A stretch of DNA of 59,971 nucleotides from Mycobacterium gordonae (GTDB lineage: Bacteria > Actinomycetota > Actinomycetes > Mycobacteriales > Mycobacteriaceae), in contig NZ_LQOY01000200.1 in the NCBI RefSeq assembly GCF_002101675.1, forward strand, positions 1 through 59,971, read 5' to 3'. The notes under the pieces were generated by a model. It made no database searches. It was not told the DNA's origin and worked only from the letters and a program-made list of their open reading frames with translations. Made by a program: the position numbers and the translations under genes. How positions within the stretch are numbered: the stretch's first letter is position 1; the number at the start of each line of letters is the position of its first letter. Of this stretch, positions 7,634 through 17,093 are shown in pieces.

Positions 7634-8961
7634 TGAGCCGCAAGCCGATTCATCTTGCGGCCCACTTCCCGGGCGTCAACAACACCACGGTATGGACCGA
7701 CCCGAGCGCGGGCAGCCAGATCGAGTTCGAGTCGTTCGCGCACCTGGCGCGCACCGCTGAACGCGGATTGTTCGACTTCTTCTTCCTCGCCGAAGGGTTG
7801 CGGCTGCGCGAGCACCGGGGCCGCATCCACGACCTGGACGTGGTGGGCCGGCCGGACACGTTCACCGTGCTGGCGGCCCTGGCCGGCGTCACCGACCGCA
7901 TCGGTCTGACCGGCACCATCAACACCACCTTCAACGAACCCTTCGAAGTGGCAAGGCAATTCGCCACCCTCGATCACCTATCCGACGGCCGCGCCGGCTG
8001 GAATATCGTCACGTCCTCGGATGCGTTCACCGGCGCCAACTTTCGCCGGGGCGGCTTCCTCGCCCACGCCGACCGCTACCGGCGGGCCGAGGAGTTCGTC
8101 ACGGTGGCCCGGCGGTTCTGGGACAGCTGGGCGCCGGATGCGGTGGTGCGCCAGGACGGTGTCTATGTGGACCCGGCCGGGATCCGCAGCGTCGAATTCA
8201 CAGGCTCGCAGTTCGACGTCCGCGGCTTCGCGACGCTGCCGGCGGGCCCGCAAGGCCACCCGGTACTACTGCAAGCGGGCGACTCCGACGAGGGACGCGA
8301 TTTCGGCGCCCGCTATGCCGACGCGCTGTTCACGCTGCACGGCTCCCTGGAGGACGGGCGGCGCTACTACGCCGATGTCAAGGCACGGGCCCGCAAGTTC
8401 GGCCGGGATCCCAACCAGCTCAAGGTGTTTCCGGCGGCTACCTTCGTCATCGGCGACACCGCCGACGAAGCCGAGGACAAAGCCCGGCACATCCGTCGTC
8501 AGCAGGTCACCGGGGCGACGGCGATCCTGATGCTGGAACAGGTCTGGGGACGCGAACTTTCCGACTTCGACCCGGACGGCCCGCTGCCCGAGTTCGACCC
8601 GGTCCTCGACAGTGACATCACCCAGGGACGGGTGCGCCACGGCGACCCCATCGCGGTGGCGCGGCGCTGGCGGGAGCGGGCGCAAGCGGAGAAACTGTCC
8701 ATCCGCGAGCTGGTGATCGCGGTGACCAGCCGGGAGCAGTTCGTGGGGACCGCCGCCCATATCGCCGGTGAGATCGACCGCTACGTGCAGGCCGATGCCT
8801 GCGACGGCTTCATTCTGGTGCCGCACCTGACGCCGCACGGCCTCGACGACTTCGTCGACCGCGTGGTCCCGCTGCTGCAGGAGCGCGGGGCGTTTCGCAC
8901 CGAGTACCCGGCTGCGACGCTGCGGGGGAATCTGGGATTGAGCGAGTCGGGCAGCGGATAG
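7633..8961 (+). CDS. NtaA/DmoA/SnaA-family FMN-dependent monooxygenase
   Basis: This 442-residue protein matches the full-length nitrilotriacetate / dimethyl-sulfide / pristinamycin monooxygenase family. Family blocks include RGLFDFFFLAEGLRLREHRG, TFNEPFEVARQFATLDHLSDGRAGWNIVTS and LLQAGDSDEGRDFGARYADALF. These enzymes need a flavin reductase, and none is encoded in the window. The ATG at 7633 shares one base with the previous stop (TGATG); a GTG at 7618 would add five residues and is less likely. It is the last gene of the operon, and downstream lies the convergent small secreted-protein gene. Confidence 0.88.
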   Translation: MSRKPIHLAAHFPGVNNTTVWTDPSAGSQIEFESFAHLARTAERGLFDFFFLAEGLRLREHRGRIHDLDVVGRPDTFTVLAALAGVTDRIGLTGTINTTFNEPFEVARQFATLDHLSDGRAGWNIVTSSDAFTGANFRRGGFLAHADRYRRAEEFVTVARRFWDSWAPDAVVRQDGVYVDPAGIRSVEFTGSQFDVRGFATLPAGPQGHPVLLQAGDSDEGRDFGARYADALFTLHGSLEDGRRYYADVKARARKFGRDPNQLKVFPAATFVIGDTADEAEDKARHIRRQQVTGATAILMLEQVWGRELSDFDPDGPLPEFDPVLDSDITQGRVRHGDPIAVARRWRERAQAEKLSIRELVIAVTSREQFVGTAAHIAGEIDRYVQADACDGFILVPHLTPHGLDDFVDRVVPLLQERGAFRTEYPAATLRGNLGLSESGSG

Positions 8962-8981
8962 CCTCCCAGCGGGCCCACCGG

Positions 8982-9290
8982 TCAGGGGCACATGAAGGAG
9001 ATGGGCGGGCAGACGAACGTGCCCGGCGGAAGCGGGCCCTCGGCCCAGACGCCTCCGGATACCTGGTGGACTTCATGGCAGGTGTTCATGTCCCAGCCGG
9101 CCGCCAAGTCCCGGATCTGCCACCAAACGGGGTCTCCCGGGCACCAAGTGCCGTGTCCGACAGGGTCATACACCAGGTCCGCGTGCGCAGTCGCGGTGCC
9201 CGGCCCCAAGGCAGTGAGCCACAAAGAGGCGACTGCGCCGAAGGCTGTGATCAGAACGCCGGCGAGAGTTCGCTTCACCGTGCTTACCAT
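8982..9290 (-). CDS. Small secreted protein
   Basis: This 102-residue protein starts with MVSTVKRTLAGVLITAFGAV and has a signal peptide with cleavage probably after ATAHA (about 36). The mature 66 residues contain two Trp-rich stretches (GTWCPGDPVWWQIRDLAAGW) and four cysteines (WCPG, TCHE, VCPP, MCP) that probably form two disulfides. A GAGGAAACGAC Shine-Dalgarno region precedes the ATG at 9290. It resembles the many short Cys/Trp exported proteins of mycobacteria, but I do not recognise the family. Confidence 0.75.
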   Translation of the reverse strand: MVSTVKRTLAGVLITAFGAVASLWLTALGPGTATAHADLVYDPVGHGTWCPGDPVWWQIRDLAAGWDMNTCHEVHQVSGGVWAEGPLPPGTFVCPPISFMCP

Positions 9291-9504
9291 GTCGTTTCCT
9301 CTCTATGATTCCGCGCCGTTCCCAGGCAGCGGATTGCTCCGCGGTCAAAATACATATCGGCTAACCGAGTCAGGCTCGGCGGCTGCGAGCGGGGTGACGC
9401 TGACGCGTTGCGCCGACGATCCGCTGCACTGAACCATGACGATAGCGCGCTGGTTTCTGGAATTCCGCACTTATTTTCGGGTACGTAATTTAGCGACGCC
9501 GGGA

Positions 9505-10257
9505 TCAGCCCGCCCCGGCCCGCCGCAATGCGGCGTCTGTCGCTTCGCGGATCGGGCCCCGCCAGAGTGGGCCATGACCGGGAGCGAGGACCTCCGTCTC
9601 TACCTCAGCCAGCACCGACAGGGTCCGGATGCATTCGGCCTGGCTGTAGCTGAAGATGGCCGGCAGCAGCTGGGGCCCGTCGTGGCGGATCAGTGGATGG
9701 CCGGTGATCAACGCGTCACCACTGGCCAACACCCCGTCGACCACGTAGGAACAGTGACCGTTGGTGTGGCCGGGACTGAACACCGGCCGCGGACGGCCAG
9801 GCAGCCCGGCGGCAACGTCCGGCGTCAGTGGCTGGGTGGTCGGAATCCCGGCGCGGATCAGGCCGCCGCTGCGCACCACGTGCACGGTCCACACCGCCCA
9901 GCGCGGCCGCCAGAGCCGCAGTGCGAGATCACCGATCGCCACTTGTTCCAGATATTCACGCTTGGCGTGACCCACCTCGTCGGCGTGGCAGTACACCGGC
10001 GTGCCGTGCTCGGCGGCGAACCAGATCGCCGTGCCCAGATGGTCGATATGGGCGTGGGTGAGCAGGATCGCGCGTACGTCGCCCGGCCCGTAACCCAGCG
10101 TGCGCAGCGAGGCCAGCACCTCTTCGCGGTCGCCCGGATAGCCGGCATCGATCAGCATGACGCCGGAGTCGTCGGTGACCAGCGTCCAATTGACGGCGGG
10201 CCCGTGGGCGAGGTGAACGGTGTCGGTGATCTGGATGAGCTGCGTCTCCCCGGACAT
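9505..10257 (-). CDS. Metallo-beta-lactamase-fold hydrolase (Rv0406c-like)
   Basis: From the ATG at 10257 this is a 250-residue MBL-fold protein. The metal ligands are visible: THAHIDHLG (HxHxDH), FSPGHTNGH, GDALITG and LAPGHGPLW. The substrate cannot be read from the sequence; relatives include glyoxalase II-like and lactonase-like hydrolases. An open frame 26 codons longer exists, but it runs into fgd1 on the other strand. The ATG at 10257 gives MSGETQLIQITDTVHLAHG, a normal MBL beginning. It is divergent from fgd1 with only 29 bp between the start codons, the same order as Rv0406c/Rv0407. Confidence 0.87.
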   Translation of the reverse strand: MSGETQLIQITDTVHLAHGPAVNWTLVTDDSGVMLIDAGYPGDREEVLASLRTLGYGPGDVRAILLTHAHIDHLGTAIWFAAEHGTPVYCHADEVGHAKREYLEQVAIGDLALRLWRPRWAVWTVHVVRSGGLIRAGIPTTQPLTPDVAAGLPGRPRPVFSPGHTNGHCSYVVDGVLASGDALITGHPLIRHDGPQLLPAIFSYSQAECIRTLSVLAEVETEVLAPGHGPLWRGPIREATDAALRRAGAG

Positions 10258-10286
10258 GCCCAACAGCCTAGGAGTAGAAAAGACTG

Positions 10287-11297
10287 GTGGCTGAACTGAA
10301 ACTTGGATATAAGGCGTCCGCCGAACAATTCGCACCGCGTGAGCTCGTCGAACTGGCCGTCCTCGCCGAAGGACATGGCATGGACAGCGCCACCGTCAGC
10401 GATCACTTCCAGCCCTGGCGGCACAAAGGCGGGCACGCCCCGTTCTCGCTGGCGTGGATGACCGCGGTGGGCGAGCGCACCGAAAGGCTGCAGCTGGGCA
10501 CTTCGGTGCTCACCCCGACCTTCCGGTACAACCCCGCCGTCATCGCGCAGGCCTTCGCCACCATGTCGTGTCTTTACCCGGGCCGGGTGTTCCTCGGCGT
10601 CGGCACCGGCGAAGCGCTGAACGAGATCGCCACCGGATACGAAGGCGCCTGGCCTGAATTCAAGGAACGGTTCGCCCGGCTGCGCGAGTCGGTGCGACTG
10701 ATGCGCGAGCTGTGGCGCGGGGACCGCGTCGACTTCGACGGCGAGTACTACCGGCTCAAGGGCGCCTCGATTTACGACGTGCCCGAAGGCGGCGTGCCCG
10801 TCTACATCGCCGCCGGCGGGCCGGCGGTCGCGAAGTACGCCGGCCGCGCCGGCGACGGCTTCATCTGCACTTCCGGCAAGGGGGAGGAGCTCTACACCGA
10901 AAAGCTCATCCCGGCCGTGAAGGAAGGCGCCGCGGCGGCCGACCGCAACGACGACGACATCGACAAGATGATCGAGATCAAGATCTCCTACGACACCGAC
11001 CCGGACCTGGCGCTGGAGAACACCCGGTTCTGGGCACCGCTGTCGCTCAGCGCCGAGCAGAAGCACAGCATCGACGACCCGATCGAGATGGAGAAGGCCG
11101 CCGACGCACTGCCGATCGAGCAGATCGCCAAACGCTGGATCGTCGCCGCCGACCCGGACGAGGCGGTCGAGAAGGTCGGCCAGTACGTGACGTGGGGCCT
11201 GAACCACCTGGTGTTCCACGCGCCCGGCCACGACCAACGACGGTTCCTGGAGTTGTTCGAGAAAGACCTGGCGCCGCGACTGCGTAGACTTGGCTGA
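10287..11297 (+). CDS. fgd1: F420-dependent glucose-6-phosphate dehydrogenase
   Basis: FGD1 oxidises glucose 6-phosphate to 6-phosphogluconolactone and reduces coenzyme F420, giving F420H2 for deazaflavin-dependent reductases. In mycobacteria this reduced cofactor also activates nitroimidazole prodrugs. The 336 residues equal the length of the M. tuberculosis enzyme, and the sequence reads as a close orthologue: AELKLGYKASAEQFAP at the start, SDHFQPWRHKGGHAPFSLAW, and GTGEALNEIATG. The start is GTG at 10287. The stop overlaps the TTG start of pta by eight bases, so fgd1-pta-ackA is one coupled operon. Confidence 0.97.
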   Translation: MAELKLGYKASAEQFAPRELVELAVLAEGHGMDSATVSDHFQPWRHKGGHAPFSLAWMTAVGERTERLQLGTSVLTPTFRYNPAVIAQAFATMSCLYPGRVFLGVGTGEALNEIATGYEGAWPEFKERFARLRESVRLMRELWRGDRVDFDGEYYRLKGASIYDVPEGGVPVYIAAGGPAVAKYAGRAGDGFICTSGKGEELYTEKLIPAVKEGAAAADRNDDDIDKMIEIKISYDTDPDLALENTRFWAPLSLSAEQKHSIDDPIEMEKAADALPIEQIAKRWIVAADPDEAVEKVGQYVTWGLNHLVFHAPGHDQRRFLELFEKDLAPRLRRLG

Positions 11298-13377
11298 CAC
11301 GCCAGCCGTGCCCGCCTCCAGCATCTACATCGCGGCGCCCGAATCGGAGACCGGGAAGTCGACGATCGCGCTGGGCCTGATCCATCGGCTGGCCGCAAAC
11401 GTCGCCAAAGTCGGTGTGTTCCGGCCCATTACGCGACATAACGAGAGTCGCGACTACATCCTGGAACTGCTGCTCGAGCACTCCACGGCCGGCCTGACCT
11501 ACGAACAGTGCGTCGGGGTGACCTATCAGCAGTTGCACGACGACAGCGACGCCGCGATCGCCGGCATCGTCGACGCGTACCACGCGGTCGCCGAACACTG
11601 CGACGCCGTCGTGATCGTCGGAAGCGACTACACCGACGTCACCAGCCCGGCCGAGCTCTCGGTGAACGCGCGCATCGCGGTCAACCTCGGTGCGCCGGTG
11701 CTGCTGACAGTGCGTGGCAAGGGCCGCACGCCCGATGAGGTTGCCAGTGTCGTGGAGGTGTGTCTGGCGGAATTGTCCGCGCAGCGGGCCCACACCGCGG
11801 CCGTCGTCGCCAACCGGTGTGAACCCGGCGACATGCAGGCCGTCGCGGACGCGTTGCGCAAATTCACCCCGCGGGCCTACGTGTTGCCCGAGGAGCCCCT
11901 GCTGGCCGCGCCGACCGTCGCCGAATTGACCAGGGCGGTCAACGGGACACCGATCCGCGGTGACGAGCAACTGGCCCAGCGCGAGGTGATGGGCGTGATG
12001 GTCGCAGGCATGACCGCCGACCACTGCCTTGAGCGGCTGCGCGACGGCATGGCGGTGATCACCCCGGGTGACCGTTCGGACGTGGTGCTCGCTGTCGCCA
12101 GTGCCCATGCCGCAGCAGGGTTTCCGTCTCTGTCCTGCCTGATACTCAACGGCGGCTTCGACCTGCACCCGTCGATCGCGGCCCTGGTGTCCGGGTTGCG
12201 GCTGCGGTTGCCCATCATCGCCACCGACCTGGGCACCTATGACACGGCCAGCGCGGCGGCCACCGCCCGCGGCCGGGTGACCGCGTCCTCGCAGCGCAAG
12301 ATCGACACCGCGCTGCAGCTGATGGACCGCCATGTCGACATCGACGACCTGCTCGAGCAGCTCACCATCCCGATTCCGACCGTCATCACGCCGCAGATGT
12401 TCACCCACCAGTTGCAGCAACGTGCCCGGGCGGACCGCAAGCACATCGTGCTGCCCGAGGGGGAGGACGACCGGATCCTGCGCTCGGCCGGCCGCCTGTT
12501 GCAGCGCGGCGTCGCCGACCTGACGATCCTGGGCGACGAGTCCCAGGTCCGGTTGCGCGCCGCCGAACTCGGGGTGAGTTTGGACGACGCGACGGTGATC
12601 GACCCGCGCGGCAGCGACCTGCACGACCAATTCGCCCAGCAATACGCCGAACTGCGCAAGGCGAAGGGCGTCACCCTGGAGCACGCGCGCGAAATCATGA
12701 ACGATGCAACGTATTTCGGCACCATGCTGGTGCACAACGGCAAGGTGGACGGAATGGTGTCCGGTGCTGTGCACACCACAGCGCACACCGTGCGGCCGGC
12801 ATTGGAGATCATCCGGACGGTGCCCGACGTGTCCACGGTGTCCAGCATCTTCCTGATGTGTCTGCCGGACCGGGTGCTGGCCTATGGGGACTGCGCCATC
12901 ATTCCCAATCCCACCACCGAACAGCTCGCCGACATCGCGATCTCCTCGGCCCGCACCGCGGCGCAGTTCGGCATCGAGCCCCGGGTGGCCATGCTGTCCT
13001 ACTCGACCGGTGACTCAGGCGCCGGTGCCGATGTGGAAAAGGTCCGCGCAGCAACGGAATTGGTGCGCTCACGCGAGCCGCGGCTGCTGGTGGAGGGCCC
13101 GATCCAGTACGACGCGGCGGTCGACCCGGCGGTAGCGGCCACCAAGATGCGCGACTCGCCCGTGGCGGGACGCGCGACGGTGCTGATCTTCCCCGACCTG
13201 AACACCGGCAACAACACCTATAAGGCTGTGCAGCGTTCCGCGGGCGCCATCGCGATCGGCCCGGTGTTGCAGGGTTTACGCAAGCCGGTCAACGACCTGT
13301 CCCGCGGCGCGCTGGTCGAAGACATCGTGAACACCGTGGCCATCACCGCGATTCAGGCGCAGGGCTGCCATGAGTGA
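11290..13377 (+). CDS. pta: Phosphate acetyltransferase
   Basis: Pta interconverts acetyl-CoA and acetyl phosphate. The 695 residues are the long form: an N-terminal P-loop-like domain (IYIAAPESETGKSTIALGL, about 11-30), a DRTGG regulatory domain in the middle, and the C-terminal phosphotransacetylase domain (about 375-690, with LPEGEDDRILRSA, GTMLVHNGKVDGMVSGA and FPDLNTGNNTYKAVQRSAG). The probable start is TTG at 11290, giving LADTPAVPASS; a GTG at 11308 is the alternative and would overlap nothing. The 3' end overlaps the ackA ATG by eight bases. The partner enzyme AckA makes this the acetate assimilation and overflow node. Confidence 0.95.
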   Translation: MADTPAVPASSIYIAAPESETGKSTIALGLIHRLAANVAKVGVFRPITRHNESRDYILELLLEHSTAGLTYEQCVGVTYQQLHDDSDAAIAGIVDAYHAVAEHCDAVVIVGSDYTDVTSPAELSVNARIAVNLGAPVLLTVRGKGRTPDEVASVVEVCLAELSAQRAHTAAVVANRCEPGDMQAVADALRKFTPRAYVLPEEPLLAAPTVAELTRAVNGTPIRGDEQLAQREVMGVMVAGMTADHCLERLRDGMAVITPGDRSDVVLAVASAHAAAGFPSLSCLILNGGFDLHPSIAALVSGLRLRLPIIATDLGTYDTASAAATARGRVTASSQRKIDTALQLMDRHVDIDDLLEQLTIPIPTVITPQMFTHQLQQRARADRKHIVLPEGEDDRILRSAGRLLQRGVADLTILGDESQVRLRAAELGVSLDDATVIDPRGSDLHDQFAQQYAELRKAKGVTLEHAREIMNDATYFGTMLVHNGKVDGMVSGAVHTTAHTVRPALEIIRTVPDVSTVSSIFLMCLPDRVLAYGDCAIIPNPTTEQLADIAISSARTAAQFGIEPRVAMLSYSTGDSGAGADVEKVRAATELVRSREPRLLVEGPIQYDAAVDPAVAATKMRDSPVAGRATVLIFPDLNTGNNTYKAVQRSAGAIAIGPVLQGLRKPVNDLSRGALVEDIVNTVAITAIQAQGCHE

Positions 13378-14515
13378 CCGTCTGGTGCTGGTGATCAACT
13401 CCGGATCCTCGTCGCTGAAATTCCAGCTCGTCGACCCGGATTCCGGCGCCGCGCGGGCCGGCGGGACCGTCGAGCAGATCGGCGAACCGTCATCGCCGGT
13501 TGCCGACCACGAGGCGGCGCTGCGTCGAGCGTTCGAGATGCTGAATGACGAGGGCATCGATCTGCAGCACTGCGGGCTGGCGGCGGTCGGTCACCGGGTT
13601 GTGCACGGCGGCAATCATTTTCATCGTCCGACGCTGCTGGACGACGAAGTGATCGGTGAACTAGACCAGCTTTCACCGCTGGCCCCGCTGCACAATCCGC
13701 CCGCCGTGCAGGGCATCGAAGTGGCGCGCAAGCTGCTGCCCGGCGTGCCGCACATCGCGGTGTTCGACACGGCGTTCTTCCATCACCTGCCCGCCGCCGC
13801 CGCGACCTACGCCATCGACCGCGAGCTCGCCGAGGCCTGGCAGATCCGCCGGTACGGATTTCACGGCACCTCACACGAATACGTCAGCGGCCAGGCGGCG
13901 GACTTCCTGGGCATCCCCTTAGCTGAGCTGAACCAGATCGTGCTGCACCTGGGCAACGGCGCGTCGGCATCCGCCGTTGCCGGCGGCCGCCCGGTCGAGA
14001 CATCTATGGGTTTGACCCCGCTGGAGGGCCTGGTGATGGGCACCCGCAGCGGTGACATCGATGCGGGTGTCTTCAGCTACCTGTGGCGCACCGCGAAGAT
14101 GGACGTCGGCGAGATCGAGTCAATGCTCAACAAGCGGTCCGGCGTGCTGGGCCTGGCCGGCGAGCGCGACTTCCGCCGGCTGCGGGAGCTGATCGAATCC
14201 GGTGACGCCGCAGCGAAATTGGCGTACGACGTGTTCATCCACCGGTTGCGCAAGTACATTGGCGCTTACCTGGCGGTGCTGGGCCACACTGACGTGGTGA
14301 CCTTCACCGCCGGAATCGGCGAGCACGACGCGGCGGTGCGCCGAGATGCGTTGGCCGGCTTCGGCGAGTTGGGCATCGTGCTGGACGAGGGCCGCAACTC
14401 GGCCAGGACCTCCGGTGCGCGCCTAATCTCCGGCGACGAGTCGCGGATCGCCGTCCTGGTGGTGCCGACCAACGAGGAACTGGCCATCGCCCGCGACTGC
14501 GTCAGCCTGCTATAG
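13370..14515 (+). CDS. ackA: Acetate kinase
   Basis: AckA transfers phosphate between acetyl phosphate and ADP, making ATP and acetate, or the reverse. The 381 residues carry the family signatures: VLVINSGSSSLKFQL near the start (phosphate-binding), VGHRVVHGG, FHGTSHEYVSG (about 164-174), HLGNGASASAV, and TAGIGEHDAAVR near the end. The ATG at 13370 lies inside the end of pta and should be coupled to it. The stop overlaps the 3' end of the convergent DUF1501 gene by a few bases, leaving no room for a terminator between them. Confidence 0.96.
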   Translation: MSDRLVLVINSGSSSLKFQLVDPDSGAARAGGTVEQIGEPSSPVADHEAALRRAFEMLNDEGIDLQHCGLAAVGHRVVHGGNHFHRPTLLDDEVIGELDQLSPLAPLHNPPAVQGIEVARKLLPGVPHIAVFDTAFFHHLPAAAATYAIDRELAEAWQIRRYGFHGTSHEYVSGQAADFLGIPLAELNQIVLHLGNGASASAVAGGRPVETSMGLTPLEGLVMGTRSGDIDAGVFSYLWRTAKMDVGEIESMLNKRSGVLGLAGERDFRRLRELIESGDAAAKLAYDVFIHRLRKYIGAYLAVLGHTDVVTFTAGIGEHDAAVRRDALAGFGELGIVLDEGRNSARTSGARLISGDESRIAVLVVPTNEELAIARDCVSLL

Positions 14516-15691
14516 GAAACCCAGGCCGCTGCGGCCGGTGCCGACCGACGGTGTGGGGTCGGTGCGCAGCGTGCGCACCAGCAGTTCGTAGTAGACGTCG
14601 CGAAAGTCCGTGGTGTATTTGAGGTCTCCCTGGTCGAGGTCGGTCAGGCTCGGCTCCTCGCCATAGAAGCCGCCCCTGACCGGAACGCCCGCGACGAAAA
14701 CCGGTCCGGCGGTGCCGTGGTCGGTACCCTGCGATGCGTTGGCGGCCACCCGGCGGCCGAACTCCGAGTAGGCCAGCACCACGACGTTGCGGCCGCACGG
14801 ATCGCCGGCCATCTGCGTCAGGAACGGGGTCAGTGCTTCGTCGAACGTCTGCAGCAGGCGTTGCTGGGTGCCGCGCTCGTCGGCATGGGTGTCAAAGCCG
14901 CCCAGATGGACCATGTACACCCGGGTGGGCACCCGGGCCATGATCGCGGCGGACACCAGGCTCAGCCGGCTGGCCAGGGCGTTGGTCGACTCGGTGCCCG
15001 TCAGGTTCTCGAAGGCCGCATCTGTCGATCGCGTGGCGCGATAGGACTGGCGTACGGCCGCCATCGCGGGCGTATCCCGGGGGTCGTCCACGCCCAGGGC
15101 TTCGATCGTCGGCCCGAACATGCCCTTGCCCGGTGTCGGCAGCATAGTGGTGGAAAGCGCTGCAGCGGTCTGTTTTTCGCCCACGGCCAGCAGCGGCAGC
15201 ACGCTGCCGACGCTGACCGCGCGCAGCGGGTCGTCCCCCGTGGCGTCCAGCCACCGTCCGATCCAGCCGGTCGGTTCCGGGGCGTCCGGCGACGCGGTCT
15301 GCCAGATGTCCATGGACCGGAAGTGGCTGTGATCGGGCTTGGGATAACCCACGCCGCGCACCACCGCGAGGTGCCGATCGCTCCACAGCTGGGCCAGGCC
15401 CTGCAGCGCGGGGTTCAGGCCGAGCTGGTCGTCGAGGTGCAGGACGTCCTCGGGGGCGTAGGCCAGGTCCGGGCGGGCGTCGTGGTAGGCGGGGTCGGCG
15501 TACGGGATGACGGTGTTGATGCCGTCGTTGCCGCCGTAGAGGGTGACGATCACCAGGATGCCGACGTGGTCGGCAAGCGGTCGGTCATGCGCCGCGCGCA
15601 GCAGGTCGTCCCAACCGACCGCCACGGTGCCGGACAACAGGCCGAGCGCGCCGACACCGGCGCCGGTCATCAGGAATCTGCGTCGGTTCAT
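14510..15691 (-). CDS. DUF1501 protein with Tat signal
   Basis: This 393-residue protein begins MNRRRFLMTGAGVGALGLL, a twin-arginine signal (RR-x-FLM) with a hydrophobic stretch, so it should be exported folded by Tat. The body has DUF1501 features, including ILVIVTLYGGNDGINTVIPY near the N-terminus, GGFDTHADE, YSEFGRRVAAN and DHGTAGPVFVAG. DUF1501 belongs to the alkaline phosphatase/sulfatase-like fold. Function is unknown. It overlaps the upstream DUF1800 gene by four bases (ATGA), and this pair is commonly found together in bacteria. The 3' end overlaps ackA. Confidence 0.9.
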   Translation of the reverse strand: MNRRRFLMTGAGVGALGLLSGTVAVGWDDLLRAAHDRPLADHVGILVIVTLYGGNDGINTVIPYADPAYHDARPDLAYAPEDVLHLDDQLGLNPALQGLAQLWSDRHLAVVRGVGYPKPDHSHFRSMDIWQTASPDAPEPTGWIGRWLDATGDDPLRAVSVGSVLPLLAVGEKQTAAALSTTMLPTPGKGMFGPTIEALGVDDPRDTPAMAAVRQSYRATRSTDAAFENLTGTESTNALASRLSLVSAAIMARVPTRVYMVHLGGFDTHADERGTQQRLLQTFDEALTPFLTQMAGDPCGRNVVVLAYSEFGRRVAANASQGTDHGTAGPVFVAGVPVRGGFYGEEPSLTDLDQGDLKYTTDFRDVYYELLVRTLRTDPTPSVGTGRSGLGFL

Positions 15692-16992
15692 GACGTCAGG
15701 TATTCGGGTGTGTTGACGGCGGCGGCCACCAACAGGGCGGGTCTGCGAACCAACGGGCGCAGTGCGTCGACCGTGCGGTCGGTCCAGGCGCCCACACCAA
15801 TCAGGTGGCCGACCGCATCGATCCGATCGGCGACACCGGCACGCTCGATCACCGACAGGTCAGCGGTCCCCGCCAGTTGTGACGCGGCGCGCCAGCGCGT
15901 GCGCGCGGATGCGGTGGTCAGCCATACCTGGCCGCGCGGCCAGCCGTTGACGTCCGTCGGGAAGAACGGCCGCTGGCCCAGTGCCTTGAGAGTGGTGTCG
16001 ATCAGCTTGCCGTGCTGGTCGGGAACGTTGAGCGCGCGAATCACCCCGACCAGCCATTCCACCGGGGTGTTGACGACGGTCCCGCGGCCGCCGGTGAACT
16101 CGTCGTCGGTGAGGATGGCCTGGGTCAGTGCCTTCAGGTCGCGCTGGGGGCCGTAGGCGGTGACCATGCGCTCGAGCGCCGGCGCGGAGGGAGGTTCGTC
16201 GGACACCAATTGTTGCCACAGGCGCCCGGCGACGTGGGCCGCAGAACCCGGTCGTGCCAGGACGGCATCACAGAACCCGGTGGCGTCGAAATCTGCGCTG
16301 ACCCCGAACAGCGTCTTGGGGCCATGGTCGTGGCGGCGGGCTACCAGCACCGCCCGGCCGTCGCTGATCGTCCATCCGGTCAGCGCGCGGGCACCCGCGC
16401 GCACGTCGTCCTCGGTGTAACCGTTGTCGTGGCCGAGGGTGAACAGCTCCATGAATTCGCGGGCCAGGTTCTCATTGGGGGCCTTGGCGGTGTTGAGCTG
16501 TCCGTCCAGCCAGCGCAACATCGCGGCGTCGGTGAGCATCGCGTAGGCAAGAGTCCGGAAGTCGCCCAGCTTCAGGGTGCGCAGCTTCTGATTCTGCGCC
16601 GCCATGTACGCCGCGATCCGCACCTTCTGCGCCGAGGTGGCGAAGTGGTTGTGCCACAACAACGTCAGCTTCTCGTGCAGTGGCTGTTCGGCGGCGATCA
16701 TGCGGCTCACCCACCAGCGGGTGAGTTCTTCGGTCTGCTCTGTGAGCTGGCGCCGGTATTGGGCCCGCGCCGCTGTTGTCGCGCCTCGACCGGGTGGTCG
16801 GGGTGGCGGGAGGGACGGCATCGGGGTAGCGAGTGCGCCGCGGTCGGCATCGGGATCGGCGGCCAGGGCGGCGGTTACGTAGCTGGGCCAGTCACGGCCC
16901 ACCACCGCGTCTATTTCGGCGCCGGTGGCCCCGAACCCGCTCCTGCGCAGGACGCGGGCCGTCGCGATCCACTGAGGGGACTGCCCGGCCAT
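15688..16992 (-). CDS. DUF1800 family protein
   Basis: This 434-residue protein has the DUF1800 blocks WWVSRMIAAEQPLHEKLTLLWHNHFATSAQKV, NENLAREFMELFTLG and DVRAGARALTGWTI. The first carries the conserved W-H-N-H. DUF1800 proteins are cofactorless or metal-binding proteins of unknown activity that are nearly always encoded beside a DUF1501 protein, as here. No clear N-terminal signal is present, so export may depend on the Tat partner; that is inference. The ATG at 16992 begins MAGQSPQWIATARVLRRSGFG, the usual family opening. The pair lies between ackA and pknG, where I recall no counterpart in M. tuberculosis. Confidence 0.9.
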   Translation of the reverse strand: MAGQSPQWIATARVLRRSGFGATGAEIDAVVGRDWPSYVTAALAADPDADRGALATPMPSLPPPRPPGRGATTAARAQYRRQLTEQTEELTRWWVSRMIAAEQPLHEKLTLLWHNHFATSAQKVRIAAYMAAQNQKLRTLKLGDFRTLAYAMLTDAAMLRWLDGQLNTAKAPNENLAREFMELFTLGHDNGYTEDDVRAGARALTGWTISDGRAVLVARRHDHGPKTLFGVSADFDATGFCDAVLARPGSAAHVAGRLWQQLVSDEPPSAPALERMVTAYGPQRDLKALTQAILTDDEFTGGRGTVVNTPVEWLVGVIRALNVPDQHGKLIDTTLKALGQRPFFPTDVNGWPRGQVWLTTASARTRWRAASQLAGTADLSVIERAGVADRIDAVGHLIGVGAWTDRTVDALRPLVRRPALLVAAAVNTPEYLTS

Positions 16993-17093
16993 AGTGAACC
17001 ACTGTCGCGCGCAAACCTATGTTTTCGCTGAGTGTGCGCTAGCGGCTTCGCCTGTGCGTGCAGGGTGGGATCCGGGTCGATTCTGCTCCCAGC

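Noticed and set aside
9436..10299. Plus-strand 287-codon frame opposite the MBL-fold gene
   Set aside because: The minus strand has clear metal-binding motifs in the right order; the plus frame has none.
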